From assembly GCA_947575425.1 (NCBI GenBank), contig CANPNQ010000090.1, positions 1-5,480 of the forward strand: DNA of 5,480 nt, written 5' to 3'. This document shows, one piece after another, positions 1 through 4,978 of the stretch (positions are counted from its first letter, which is position 1; each line of letters begins with the position of its first letter). Source of the stretch: an uncultured Erysipelotrichaceae bacterium (GTDB taxonomy: Bacteria > Bacillota_I > Bacilli_A > Erysipelotrichales > Erysipelotrichaceae). Both the position numbers and the translations under genes were made by a program. The notes beneath the pieces are model-generated. The model did not search any database. It was not told the origin of the DNA and saw only the letters and a list, made by a program, of their open reading frames with translations.

Positions 1-1097
1 AAAAAGATGAAAAAGTTATGATTCTGACCGCCACTAGCGGAGATACAGGCAAAGCTGCATTGGCAGGCTTTCAGGATGTAGAGCGCATCGGTATTACAGT
101 TTTTTATCCCGATCACGGGGTCAGTGAGATCCAGCGCTTACAGATGGCAACCCAAAAAGGCAACAATGTGGCGATCGCTGCGATCAAAGGAAACTTTGAC
201 GATGCCCAAAGCAAGGTAAAGGAATTGTTCAATGACCAAGAATTACAAGAACAGCTAAAAAAAGAACACATCGTATTATCCAGTGCCAATTCCATTAACA
301 TCGGCCGATTGATCCCTCAGGTAGTCTATTACTTTTATGCGTATCAGCAAATGGTAAAGCGTAAGGAAATTACGTATGGCGAAGAGATTGACTTCTGCAT
401 TCCCACCGGAAACTTTGGCAATGTGCTGGCAGGCTATTATGCGAAGCTGATGGGCTTGCCGATTCATCGCTTTATCGTTGCATGCAATGCCAATCATGTA
501 TTGCATGATTTCTTAACGACCGGTATTTATGATCGCAATCGAGATTTTCATAAAACGATCTCTCCTTCCATGGATATTTTAATCTCCAGCAATCTGGAGC
601 GCTTATTATATTATGCGAGCGGTAAAAACTGCGGCGCTGTGACAAAGTGGATGGAGGAGCTTCGTCTCCATGGTCGCTATGAGGTTGATCCGAAAACGAT
701 GAAGCAGATCCGTTCCTTATTTGTCAGTGCCTATGCAAATGATGAGGAATGCCGCAGCCGAATGAAATTGAAGTATGAGGCAGATGGATATGTATTGGAT
801 CCACACACTGCCTGTGGATATCATGCGATGAAGCGACATCAGGATAAGAAGCATCCCTGCGTCCTGTTGGCAACTGCCAGTCCGTATAAATTTTGTGCCG
901 CAGTTCATGAAGCATTGTTTGGAGAGGCAAATGGCGATGAATTTGCGATCATGGCTTCTTTGGAAAAACATACAGGTACCCTCGCTCCCAAGCAGTTAAA
1001 AAAGCTGTGTGATCTTCCTTTGTTACATAAGGATGTCATTGAAAAAGATGCCATGAAAGAGTATGTATGGAAGCAGGGAAAGCGGGTGTTTTCATGA
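1..1097 (+). CDS. thrC: Threonine synthase, N-terminus cut off by the window edge
   Basis: Pyridoxal-phosphate enzyme of the last step of threonine synthesis: O-phosphohomoserine + water to threonine + phosphate, in the cytosol. The reading frame is open from the window edge (first full codon at 3, reading KDEKV before the ATG at 18), so that ATG is internal and not the start. Visible family marks are the TATSGDTGKA segment (27-56), the glycine-rich PTGNFGN loop that binds the PLP phosphate (402-422), and the SPSMDILISSNLERL stretch near 560-605. About 364 residues are present. The long Firmicutes form is about 495, so roughly 130 N-terminal residues, including the PLP-binding lysine, lie outside. 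The stop codon overlaps the thrB start (ATGA), implying one operon and coupled translation. Nothing suggests damage. The family is clear; I cannot judge the missing part. Confidence 0.96.
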   Translation, partial: KDEKVMILTATSGDTGKAALAGFQDVERIGITVFYPDHGVSEIQRLQMATQKGNNVAIAAIKGNFDDAQSKVKELFNDQELQEQLKKEHIVLSSANSINIGRLIPQVVYYFYAYQQMVKRKEITYGEEIDFCIPTGNFGNVLAGYYAKLMGLPIHRFIVACNANHVLHDFLTTGIYDRNRDFHKTISPSMDILISSNLERLLYYASGKNCGAVTKWMEELRLHGRYEVDPKTMKQIRSLFVSAYANDEECRSRMKLKYEADGYVLDPHTACGYHAMKRHQDKKHPCVLLATASPYKFCAAVHEALFGEANGDEFAIMASLEKHTGTLAPKQLKKLCDLPLLHKDVIEKDAMKEYVWKQGKRVFS

Positions 1098-1987
1098 TTA
1101 CTGTCAAAGTGCCTGCGACCAGCGCCAATGTGGGTCCCGGTTTTGATTGTATGGGACTTGCGCTCAATGCCTATGCGTGTGTGCATTTTGAGTTGATTGA
1201 CAAAGGATTCATCATTTGCGGTTGCCCAGCACATTGGCAAAATGAAGATAATTTAGTGTATCAAAGCTTTTGTCGGGTATTCGCGCATTTACATCGACCG
1301 GTGCCGCCGATCAAAATCACGATTGATACAGGTATGATCCCTGAAGCCAGAGGCTTAGGAAGCAGTGCTGTCTGTATCGTAGCTGGAGCGCTCGCAGCCA
1401 ACTCGCTTTGCGATCATGCCCTGTCTAAAGCAGAATTGCTTACGTTATGCAATGCTATAGAAGGACATCCCGATAATGTAGCTCCTGCGATTTACGGTGG
1501 TCTGTGCATCTCTTTCACCAAGCAGGATCAGGTCTTTACCACACGCTACGATGTTTCTCGCCAATATCGCTTTATCGCAATGATTCCTGATTATCCGATC
1601 CTGACAGCAGATGCTCGCAGAGTTCTGCCTGACACACTGCCCTATGAGGATGCATTATTCAATCTGGGACGCTGTGCCGCTTTGGCGAAAGCATTGAGCG
1701 AAGGGGATCATACCATGCTAACGCATGCCTGTGAGGACCGCCTTCATCAGCCGTATCGCAAGGTATTGTTTCCTCAGTACGATGAGATCGATGCGCTGTG
1801 TCAGAAGCATCATGTCTTAACATGGTATATCAGCGGCTCCGGTTCCACCATGATGGCAGTCAGTGAAAAGCAGGAGGTCGCCGAAGCGCTCTCATCAGCT
1901 GTGTTGGATAAATTTCCCACTTGGCAATGTGCCATATATCATGCCGATACACAGGGAGCCGTGAGTAAGGAGGAACATCATGGGTAA
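1094..1987 (+). CDS. thrB: Homoserine kinase (GHMP kinase family)
   Basis: Phosphorylates homoserine with ATP to O-phosphohomoserine, the substrate of the upstream ThrC. It has 297 residues, a normal length for ThrB. Motifs in order: N-terminal PATSANVGPGFDCMGLAL (residues 7-24); the ATP-binding GHMP loop PEARGLGSSA (83-92); EGHPDNVAPA (123-132); RRVLP (175-179); and the C-terminal glycine-rich motif SGSGSTMMAV (247-256), where the usual proline of SG(A/S)GPT is a serine. I chose the ATG at 1094 because homology begins exactly there. An in-frame ATG at 1067 would add nine residues unlike the family and lie deep inside thrC. The chosen start overlaps the thrC stop by four bases, with only a weak GCGGG (1082-1086) as ribosome site, which fits translational coupling. 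It overlaps the next gene by eight bases. Confidence 0.96.
   Translation: MITVKVPATSANVGPGFDCMGLALNAYACVHFELIDKGFIICGCPAHWQNEDNLVYQSFCRVFAHLHRPVPPIKITIDTGMIPEARGLGSSAVCIVAGALAANSLCDHALSKAELLTLCNAIEGHPDNVAPAIYGGLCISFTKQDQVFTTRYDVSRQYRFIAMIPDYPILTADARRVLPDTLPYEDALFNLGRCAALAKALSEGDHTMLTHACEDRLHQPYRKVLFPQYDEIDALCQKHHVLTWYISGSGSTMMAVSEKQEVAEALSSAVLDKFPTWQCAIYHADTQGAVSKEEHHG
1966..1973 (+). promoter_or_regulatory. Ribosome binding site of the ACT-domain gene
   Basis: TAAGGAGG, a full Shine-Dalgarno match lying inside the end of thrB, six bases before the ATG at 1980. It fixes that start and shows that the overlapping downstream gene can be translated on its own, unlike thrB, which has only a weak site. 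Confidence 0.85.
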
Positions 1988-2414
1988 ATATTATATCGTA
2001 GACAGTGAGATATTACCGGAGGTTCTGGATCAGGTGATGCAGGCAAGAGAGCTGCTTCAAAGCGGCGAGGTCAGAAACATATCACAAGCAGTGAAACTGG
2101 TTGGAATCAGTAGGGGAACCTATTACAAATATAAGGATTATGTATTTCTACCAAGCAAGGGAATGGGGGCACGCAAGGCGATCATCACGCTGGTACTGGC
2201 ACATCGCTTTGGGGTATTGTCAAAGGTCTTGGACATCATGTCCTTCCAAAAAGCAAATATTATTACGATCAATCAGAATATCCCGATCCATGAGCTTGCC
2301 AATGTTGTGATCTCCTTTGATATGAGCGAGATGGAACAACCGGTAGAAGCGCTGTTGGAATGCCTCTCCCAGATGGATGGGGTATCTTGTGTGCGCTTGG
2401 ATGCAGTGGAATAA
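1980..2414 (+). CDS. HTH-like plus ACT domain protein, UPF0735/PheB family
   Basis: A 144-residue cytosolic protein that I recognise as UPF0735, the family of B. subtilis PheB. Residues 1-30 are a helical lead. Residues 33-56 (NISQAVKLVGISRGTYYKYK region) look like a helix-turn-helix in which SRGTYYKYKDYVF would be the recognition part. Residues 66-142 form one ACT domain (beta strand ITLVLAHRFG, helix VLSKVLDIMSFQ, strand NIITINQNIP, then VVISFDM and a last helix/strand), with G78 at the turn where ACT domains usually bind an amino acid. The start is fixed by the strong ribosome site at 1966-1973. It overlaps thrB by eight bases, so it belongs to the threonine operon. ACT domains commonly bind amino acids, so sensing threonine or a related compound is a fair inference, but no ligand or DNA target is established for this family as far as I know. 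Confidence 0.88.
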   Translation: MGKYYIVDSEILPEVLDQVMQARELLQSGEVRNISQAVKLVGISRGTYYKYKDYVFLPSKGMGARKAIITLVLAHRFGVLSKVLDIMSFQKANIITINQNIPIHELANVVISFDMSEMEQPVEALLECLSQMDGVSCVRLDAVE

Positions 2415-2542
2415 TGAAAAAGGAAGATAACAAAGATAATAGATTCACAGCGATCACAGACGCCTTTTTTCTTTCTTAGGAAAGAAAGGGCATTTTCTTT
2501 CTGTTTGATTTATGGTACTATGATACGCAAAGGGATGATAAC
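2415..2542 (+). other. Intergenic gap with alternative pyrimidine/purine hairpins
   Basis: This 128-nt gap separates the threonine operon from the lit-maf unit. The CTTTCTT tract at 2471-2477 can pair with AAGAAAG at 2482-2488 (7 bp, 4-nt loop). The same purine block GAAAGAAA (2480-2487) can instead pair with TTTCTTTC (2494-2501; 8 bp, 6-nt loop). The two folds exclude each other. In addition AAAAAGG at 2417-2423 is complementary to CCTTTTT at 2463-2469. None is a clean intrinsic terminator, because no uninterrupted T run follows the later stems. The T run at 2465-2470 is preceded only by a 3-bp GCG/CGC helix. Whether transcription of the threonine operon stops here cannot be decided from the sequence. 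Confidence 0.4.
2513..2524 (+). promoter_or_regulatory. Weak promoter candidate before lit
   Basis: An extended -10 type element, TG at 2513-2514, one base, then TACTAT (2516-2521), overlaps an alternative -10 TATGAT (2519-2524, five of six consensus bases). No good -35 sits at the right distance. The leader would be only about 15 nt before the ATG at 2543. A suggestion only; read-through from the threonine operon is the alternative. Confidence 0.28.
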
Positions 2543-3265
2543 ATGAAACAGCGTTTCTCGATTGCCTGCGCCTATTTGGCATCCATCAGCGCCATTTTGA
2601 TCCTGCTTATCACAAGCATTCAATGGAATTGTTTTGACCGTGGTTTCTATGAACGGGAATATGAAAGTATGAATACCGCAGCTTCTCTGCATATGAGCCA
2701 TGAGGATCTGATGAAAGCCACAGAAACGTTATTGGATTATTTGGAGGACACCCGTGATGATGTCAGTGTCACCATTGATGTTTATGAACTGCCCCGTGAA
2801 GCGTTCAATGAGCGGGAAAGCTTACATATGGTGGATGTGAAAGCATTGTATCAGTTTGCCCTGCATGTGCGCGTCTTGGCGATCATTGTGCTTGTGGCCT
2901 CTTTCGCATGGATGTGGGCAGATCAAAAAAAGACGATGTGGAAGTTTTTGTCTATTGCATTTGTCCAATGTGCAGTGAGTTTTCTGTGTCTCTTGGCATT
3001 TCTTGGTATGTGGGCAGCCATCGATTTTACAAGCCTATGGGAAAGTTTCCATCATTTGTTTTTCCGCAATGATCTGTGGCTGTTAAATCCCCGCACTGAT
3101 TTGATGATCAATATGTTTCCGGAGGACTTTTTCTTCCATATGGTATTGCGCATTGCATGGATGTTTATCATTGGTTTTAGCGCTCTGCTCGGCGCAAGCC
3201 TGTGGTGTCTGTTTTTTGAAAAAACGGCATGGTTAAAGAAAGCAACTAAGGAGGAAGAGCAATGA
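2543..3265 (+). CDS. lit: TIGR01906-family membrane protein, probable lipoprotein intramolecular transacylase Lit
   Basis: An integral membrane protein of 240 residues. Predicted helices: 5-27, 104-125, 135-158 and 198-224, with a long extracellular-type segment between the first two. Family marks are the ERESLHMVDVK block (residues 90-100, with E92, H95, D98) and the FHHLFFRNDLWLLNPRTDLMINMFPEDFFF block (169-198, with H170, N176, W179, D186, E194). I recognise this as the TIGR01906/DUF1461 family. From memory, this family contains Lit, which moves an acyl chain from the glycerol of the lipoprotein N-terminal cysteine to its amino group, making lyso-form lipoproteins. The two conserved histidines fit such chemistry. 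The start has AAAGGG (2529-2534) eight bases upstream. It overlaps maf by four bases, so the two are cotranslated, though no functional link is obvious. Family assignment is firm; enzymatic activity is inferred. Confidence 0.85.
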   Translation: MKQRFSIACAYLASISAILILLITSIQWNCFDRGFYEREYESMNTAASLHMSHEDLMKATETLLDYLEDTRDDVSVTIDVYELPREAFNERESLHMVDVKALYQFALHVRVLAIIVLVASFAWMWADQKKTMWKFLSIAFVQCAVSFLCLLAFLGMWAAIDFTSLWESFHHLFFRNDLWLLNPRTDLMINMFPEDFFFHMVLRIAWMFIIGFSALLGASLWCLFFEKTAWLKKATKEEEQ

Positions 3266-3819
3266 CACAGATAATGTTGGCAAGTCAAAGCCCCCGTCGC
3301 AAGGCTTTGTTGGAGCAGGTGGGCATCTCCTTTCTCGTTCAAAGCGCACAAATAGATGAAGTATTCGACTATACTCTTCCCTTACCTGCTAGGATTGAGC
3401 GACTGGCTTATGAAAAAGCTAGCGCAGTACGGCAAAGCCATAGAGATGATATCGTGATCGGTGCCGATACCGTCGTATGCTTCAACGATCATATATTGGG
3501 GAAGCCGCATAATGCACAGGAAGCAAAGGATATGTTACGGATGCTTTCCGGACAAACACATCAGGTGATCAGTGCTGTAGCAATCTTATCTAAACAAAAA
3601 GAGGAATGTTTTCATTCCATCAGTGAAGTCAGTTTTTATGAGCTAAGTGAGGACGAGATCGAAGCCTATGTAGCAAGCGGAGAACCACTGGATAAGGCAG
3701 GCGCTTATGGAATACAAGGAAAAGGTGCAATTTTTGTTGCAAAAATCGTCGGAGACTATTATAATATAGTAGGTCTTCCGATTGCCGAGTTAATTCGACG
3801 ATTGGAAGCACACAGATAG
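3262..3819 (+). CDS. maf: Maf/Ham1-type nucleotide pyrophosphatase
   Basis: Cytosolic 185-residue house-cleaning enzyme of the Maf family. Members hydrolyse nucleoside triphosphates (dTTP/UTP or modified nucleotides) to the monophosphate and pyrophosphate, and some have been linked to septum control. The whole set of family motifs is present: LASQSPRRKALL (residues 6-17) for triphosphate binding, GADTVV (67-72) with the catalytic D69, GKP (80-82), SGQTHQV (96-102), DKAGAYGIQGKGA (144-156) and GDYYNIVGLP (164-173). Length is normal. The start is supported by TAAGGAGG at 3247-3254, seven bases upstream, and by the ATGA overlap with lit. The SGQTHQV and QGKGA segments fit the dTTP/UTP-type subgroup, but substrate preference cannot be proven here. 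A tRNA gene begins one base after its TAG. Confidence 0.96.
   Translation: MTQIMLASQSPRRKALLEQVGISFLVQSAQIDEVFDYTLPLPARIERLAYEKASAVRQSHRDDIVIGADTVVCFNDHILGKPHNAQEAKDMLRMLSGQTHQVISAVAILSKQKEECFHSISEVSFYELSEDEIEAYVASGEPLDKAGAYGIQGKGAIFVAKIVGDYYNIVGLPIAELIRRLEAHR
3737..3765 (+). promoter_or_regulatory. Candidate promoter of the tRNA-Thr gene, inside maf
   Basis: TTGCAA (3737-3742, four of six -35 consensus bases), a spacer of exactly 17, then a perfect TATAAT (3760-3765). Transcription would begin near 3772, about 49 nt before the tRNA. Caution: the -10 falls on codons for the conserved Maf peptide DYYN, where TAT-TAT-AAT yields TATAAT by itself, so it may be accidental. Confidence 0.42.
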
Positions 3820-3820
3820 T

Positions 3821-3894
3821 GCCGACATAGTATAATGGTAATACAGAGCAATGGTAATGCTCAGCTCGCAGTTCAATTCTGCGTGTCGGCACCA
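3821..3894 (+). tRNA. tRNA-Thr (anticodon GGU)
   Basis: A full cloverleaf, 74 nt with encoded CCA. Acceptor stem GCCGACA (3821-3827) pairs with TGTCGGC (3884-3890), 7 bp. D-stem GTAT/ATAC (3830-3833 with 3841-3844) closes a 7-nt loop, AATGGTA. Anticodon stem GAGCA/TGCTC (3846-3850 with 3858-3862) closes loop ATGGTAA, anticodon GGT at 3853-3855, reading ACC/ACU. The variable loop is four nt. T-stem CGCAG/CTGCG (3867-3871 with 3879-3883) closes loop TTCAATT. The discriminator is A3891, then CCA. G1-C72, C2-G71, G35-U36 and A37 agree with threonine identity. The D-arm resembles that of Firmicutes tRNA-Gly, and A at position 32 is unusual. The gene starts one base after the maf stop, so it may be released from the lit-maf transcript by RNase P and also be made from a promoter within maf. 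Confidence 0.95.
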
Positions 3895-3906
3895 GATAGC
3901 GATTGT

Positions 3907-3927
3907 AGCCTGAAAAAAGGCTTTTTT
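3907..3927 (+). terminator. Intrinsic terminator after tRNA-Thr
   Basis: AGCCT (3907-3911) pairs with AGGCT (3918-3922) around a GAAAAA loop, followed by TTTTT (3923-3927). It is a short stem, but in the right place, 12 nt after the CCA end. On the minus strand no T run follows the stem, so it does not clearly serve the convergent LytTR gene. Confidence 0.65.
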
Positions 3928-4146
3928 ATTTGCTTAACGCTGTCATAGCGAAAACATTTATTTCGTTTATTTCATGGGAGATGCAATCGCAAAGAGCTGA
4001 GGATGATGTGGGATCCTATGGAATGCAAAAGAAATGGGTGCCAATCATTTTCCTTCCTATTGTTAATTAGAACTATGAGATCCGATCTTTGGGCGTTATT
4101 TGAATTCCATTCATGCAAAATGTAATCGCTGAATGAGTCCATCTGC
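3928..4146. other. Convergent intergenic region, no supported gene
   Basis: About 220 bases between the tRNA terminator and the end of the minus-strand LytTR gene. I see a small hairpin (CGCT-GTCAT-AGCG, around 3938-3950) and a 6-bp stem at the LytTR stop codon: AATGAG at 4132-4137 with CTCATT at 4146-4151. Neither is followed by a T run that would make a strong terminator. A minus-strand open frame of 61 codons (4157-3972) overlaps the LytTR end but has no good ribosome site and resembles nothing I know. Confidence 0.4.
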
Positions 4147-4827
4147 TCATTTGCCATCCCCTCTCAACCTTTCCAGCACCTCTTTTTTTCTCGCCCGAGC
4201 GATCGGCAGGCGCACATGACACATCAATATGACATGATCTTTCGTAAACGAACTCCCATGCATCAGATGAATGAGGGAGCGGGCATGAAGTCGCACAAAG
4301 CCAGTCTCCTTAAAATAAGTTTCTGCCTCCTGCAAAGTCTTACGTTCCTTGAAAGTACCTCTGGCGCTATGATAAATGATGTTCTTGTCTTTCTTTTCAA
4401 TATAATAAATATCCGAAATTTGAAGCGGCAACGATACATGCCGATAAGAAAGTATGTATTCCTGACGCTGTCTTAAAAATGTGTTCAGCTGTGACGTGAT
4501 CCGCTTCATTTCCTGCTTGATGTGACTGCGGTCTATATATAAGATCCGATCTGATCGAAGACCTAATTGCTTCGCTTTATCACTCTCCATGCAATACATG
4601 AGCAAGCGTCTTGGATGATGTGCCATCAGCGATGTTTTTACACGTGTGCTATGAAACATCTCATGCAGGACAATCATGTCAAAATTCCGCATCTCATCTC
4701 CTTTTACCAACTGGGATATTTTTGTATAACAGACAAATGACCATTCCATATCCGTAATCATCCTACCAAACTCATAAATGAGGTCCTTAGCACATGGTTC
4801 CTTTTCCAGAATCGCAATTCGTATCAT
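4147..4827 (-). CDS. LytTR-family transcription regulator with degenerate receiver domain
   Basis: A 226-residue cytosolic DNA-binding protein. Residues about 122-222 match the LytTR (AgrA/ComE-type) DNA-binding domain: LPLQISDIYYIEKKDKNIIYHSARGTF, the TLQEAETYF helix, the GFVRLHARSLIHL core and a C-terminal strand and helix. Residues 1-110 have the length and pattern of a receiver (MIRIAILEKE start, FDMIVLHEM at 49-57, LLMYCM at 75-80, ILYIDRS at 95-101). However, the phospho-aspartate position holds H55, the acidic pair reads E8-K9, and the usual Thr/Ser and Lys positions hold C79 and R100. It should therefore not be phosphorylated in the normal way. The start at 4827 is chosen because AGGAGG lies just upstream and a promoter lies inside the longer open frame that begins at 4956. 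No histidine kinase is next to it in the window. Its targets are unknown. Confidence 0.85.
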   Translation of the reverse strand: MIRIAILEKEPCAKDLIYEFGRMITDMEWSFVCYTKISQLVKGDEMRNFDMIVLHEMFHSTRVKTSLMAHHPRRLLMYCMESDKAKQLGLRSDRILYIDRSHIKQEMKRITSQLNTFLRQRQEYILSYRHVSLPLQISDIYYIEKKDKNIIYHSARGTFKERKTLQEAETYFKETGFVRLHARSLIHLMHGSSFTKDHVILMCHVRLPIARARKKEVLERLRGDGK

Positions 4828-4831
4828 AATA

Positions 4832-4837
4832 CCTCCT
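4832..4837 (-). promoter_or_regulatory. Ribosome binding site that sets the LytTR start
   Basis: On the minus strand AGGAGG ends four bases before the ATG at 4827. The spacing is slightly short but the match is perfect. It decides the start against an in-frame ATG at 4956, which has no such site and whose extra 43 residues resemble no receiver. Confidence 0.85.
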
Positions 4838-4849
4838 GTGATTATCATC

Positions 4850-4878
4850 ATTATACCTTTTTTCAGCCATTCTGCCCA
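4850..4878 (-). promoter_or_regulatory. Sigma-A type promoter of the LytTR gene
   Basis: On the minus strand: TGGGCA at 4878-4873 (four of six -35 bases), a 17-base spacer and a perfect TATAAT at 4855-4850. Start of transcription would be near 4843, giving a leader of about 16 nt that contains the AGGAGG site. It sits after the oppF terminator, so this gene is its own unit. Confidence 0.7.
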
Positions 4879-4896
4879 TCCTAAATGATCCATTCT
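4867..4896 (-). repeat. Direct repeat AGAATGG at the LytTR promoter
   Basis: Minus-strand AGAATGG occurs at 4896-4890 and again at 4873-4867, offset 23 bases, about two helix turns. The nearer copy touches the -35 and enters the spacer. LytTR proteins usually bind pairs of short direct repeats at about this spacing, so an autoregulatory site is possible. A 7-base repeat may equally be chance. Confidence 0.25.
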
Positions 4897-4919
4897 TCGC
4901 AAAAATCTTCTCTCCATAG

Positions 4920-4969
4920 AAAAAAGCCGTATGATTGTGATGCTACCTTTTATCACAACACATACAGCT
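4920..4969 (-). terminator. Strong intrinsic terminator of oppF
   Basis: Read on the minus strand, an outer helix pairs 4969-4961 with 4933-4925 (nine pairs, one of them G-U). A small internal loop follows, then an inner 7-bp helix TTGTGAT/ATCACAA (4958-4952 with 4941-4935) with a 10-nt loop. Six T follow directly (4925-4920, the first paired in the stem). It lies 10 bases after the oppF stop codon and separates the opp transcript from the LytTR gene. Confidence 0.88.
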
Positions 4970-4978
4970 ATGTTTTAT

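Noticed and set aside
481..507. Inverted repeat CATGCAAT/ATTGCATG inside thrC
   Set aside because: An 8-bp match within conserved coding sequence (ACNANHVLHDF), with no terminator or operator context; most likely chance.
1067..1093. Upstream in-frame ATG giving thrB nine extra residues
   Set aside because: The added residues (MEAGKAGVF) are not part of the ThrB family, and the ATG at 1094 gives the canonical MITVKVPATSANVG start and the ATGA junction.
3831..3836. TATAAT as a promoter -10 box
   Set aside because: It forms the D-stem and loop of the tRNA, so transcription from it would remove the 5' half of the tRNA.
4018..4120. ATGGAAT/ATTCCAT inverted pair and repeated ATGCAAAA in the convergent gap
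   Set aside because: Matches of seven to eight bases separated by about 80-90 bases in AT-rich sequence, without terminal repeats, duplication or a transposase; expected by chance.
4216..4476. Plus-strand open frame of 86 codons
   Set aside because: It lies wholly antisense to the well-supported LytTR gene and has no homology I recognise.
4828..4956. Long N-terminal extension of the LytTR protein from the ATG at 4956
   Set aside because: It begins inside the oppF terminator hairpin and spans the predicted promoter and AGGAGG site, and its translation does not resemble a receiver start.
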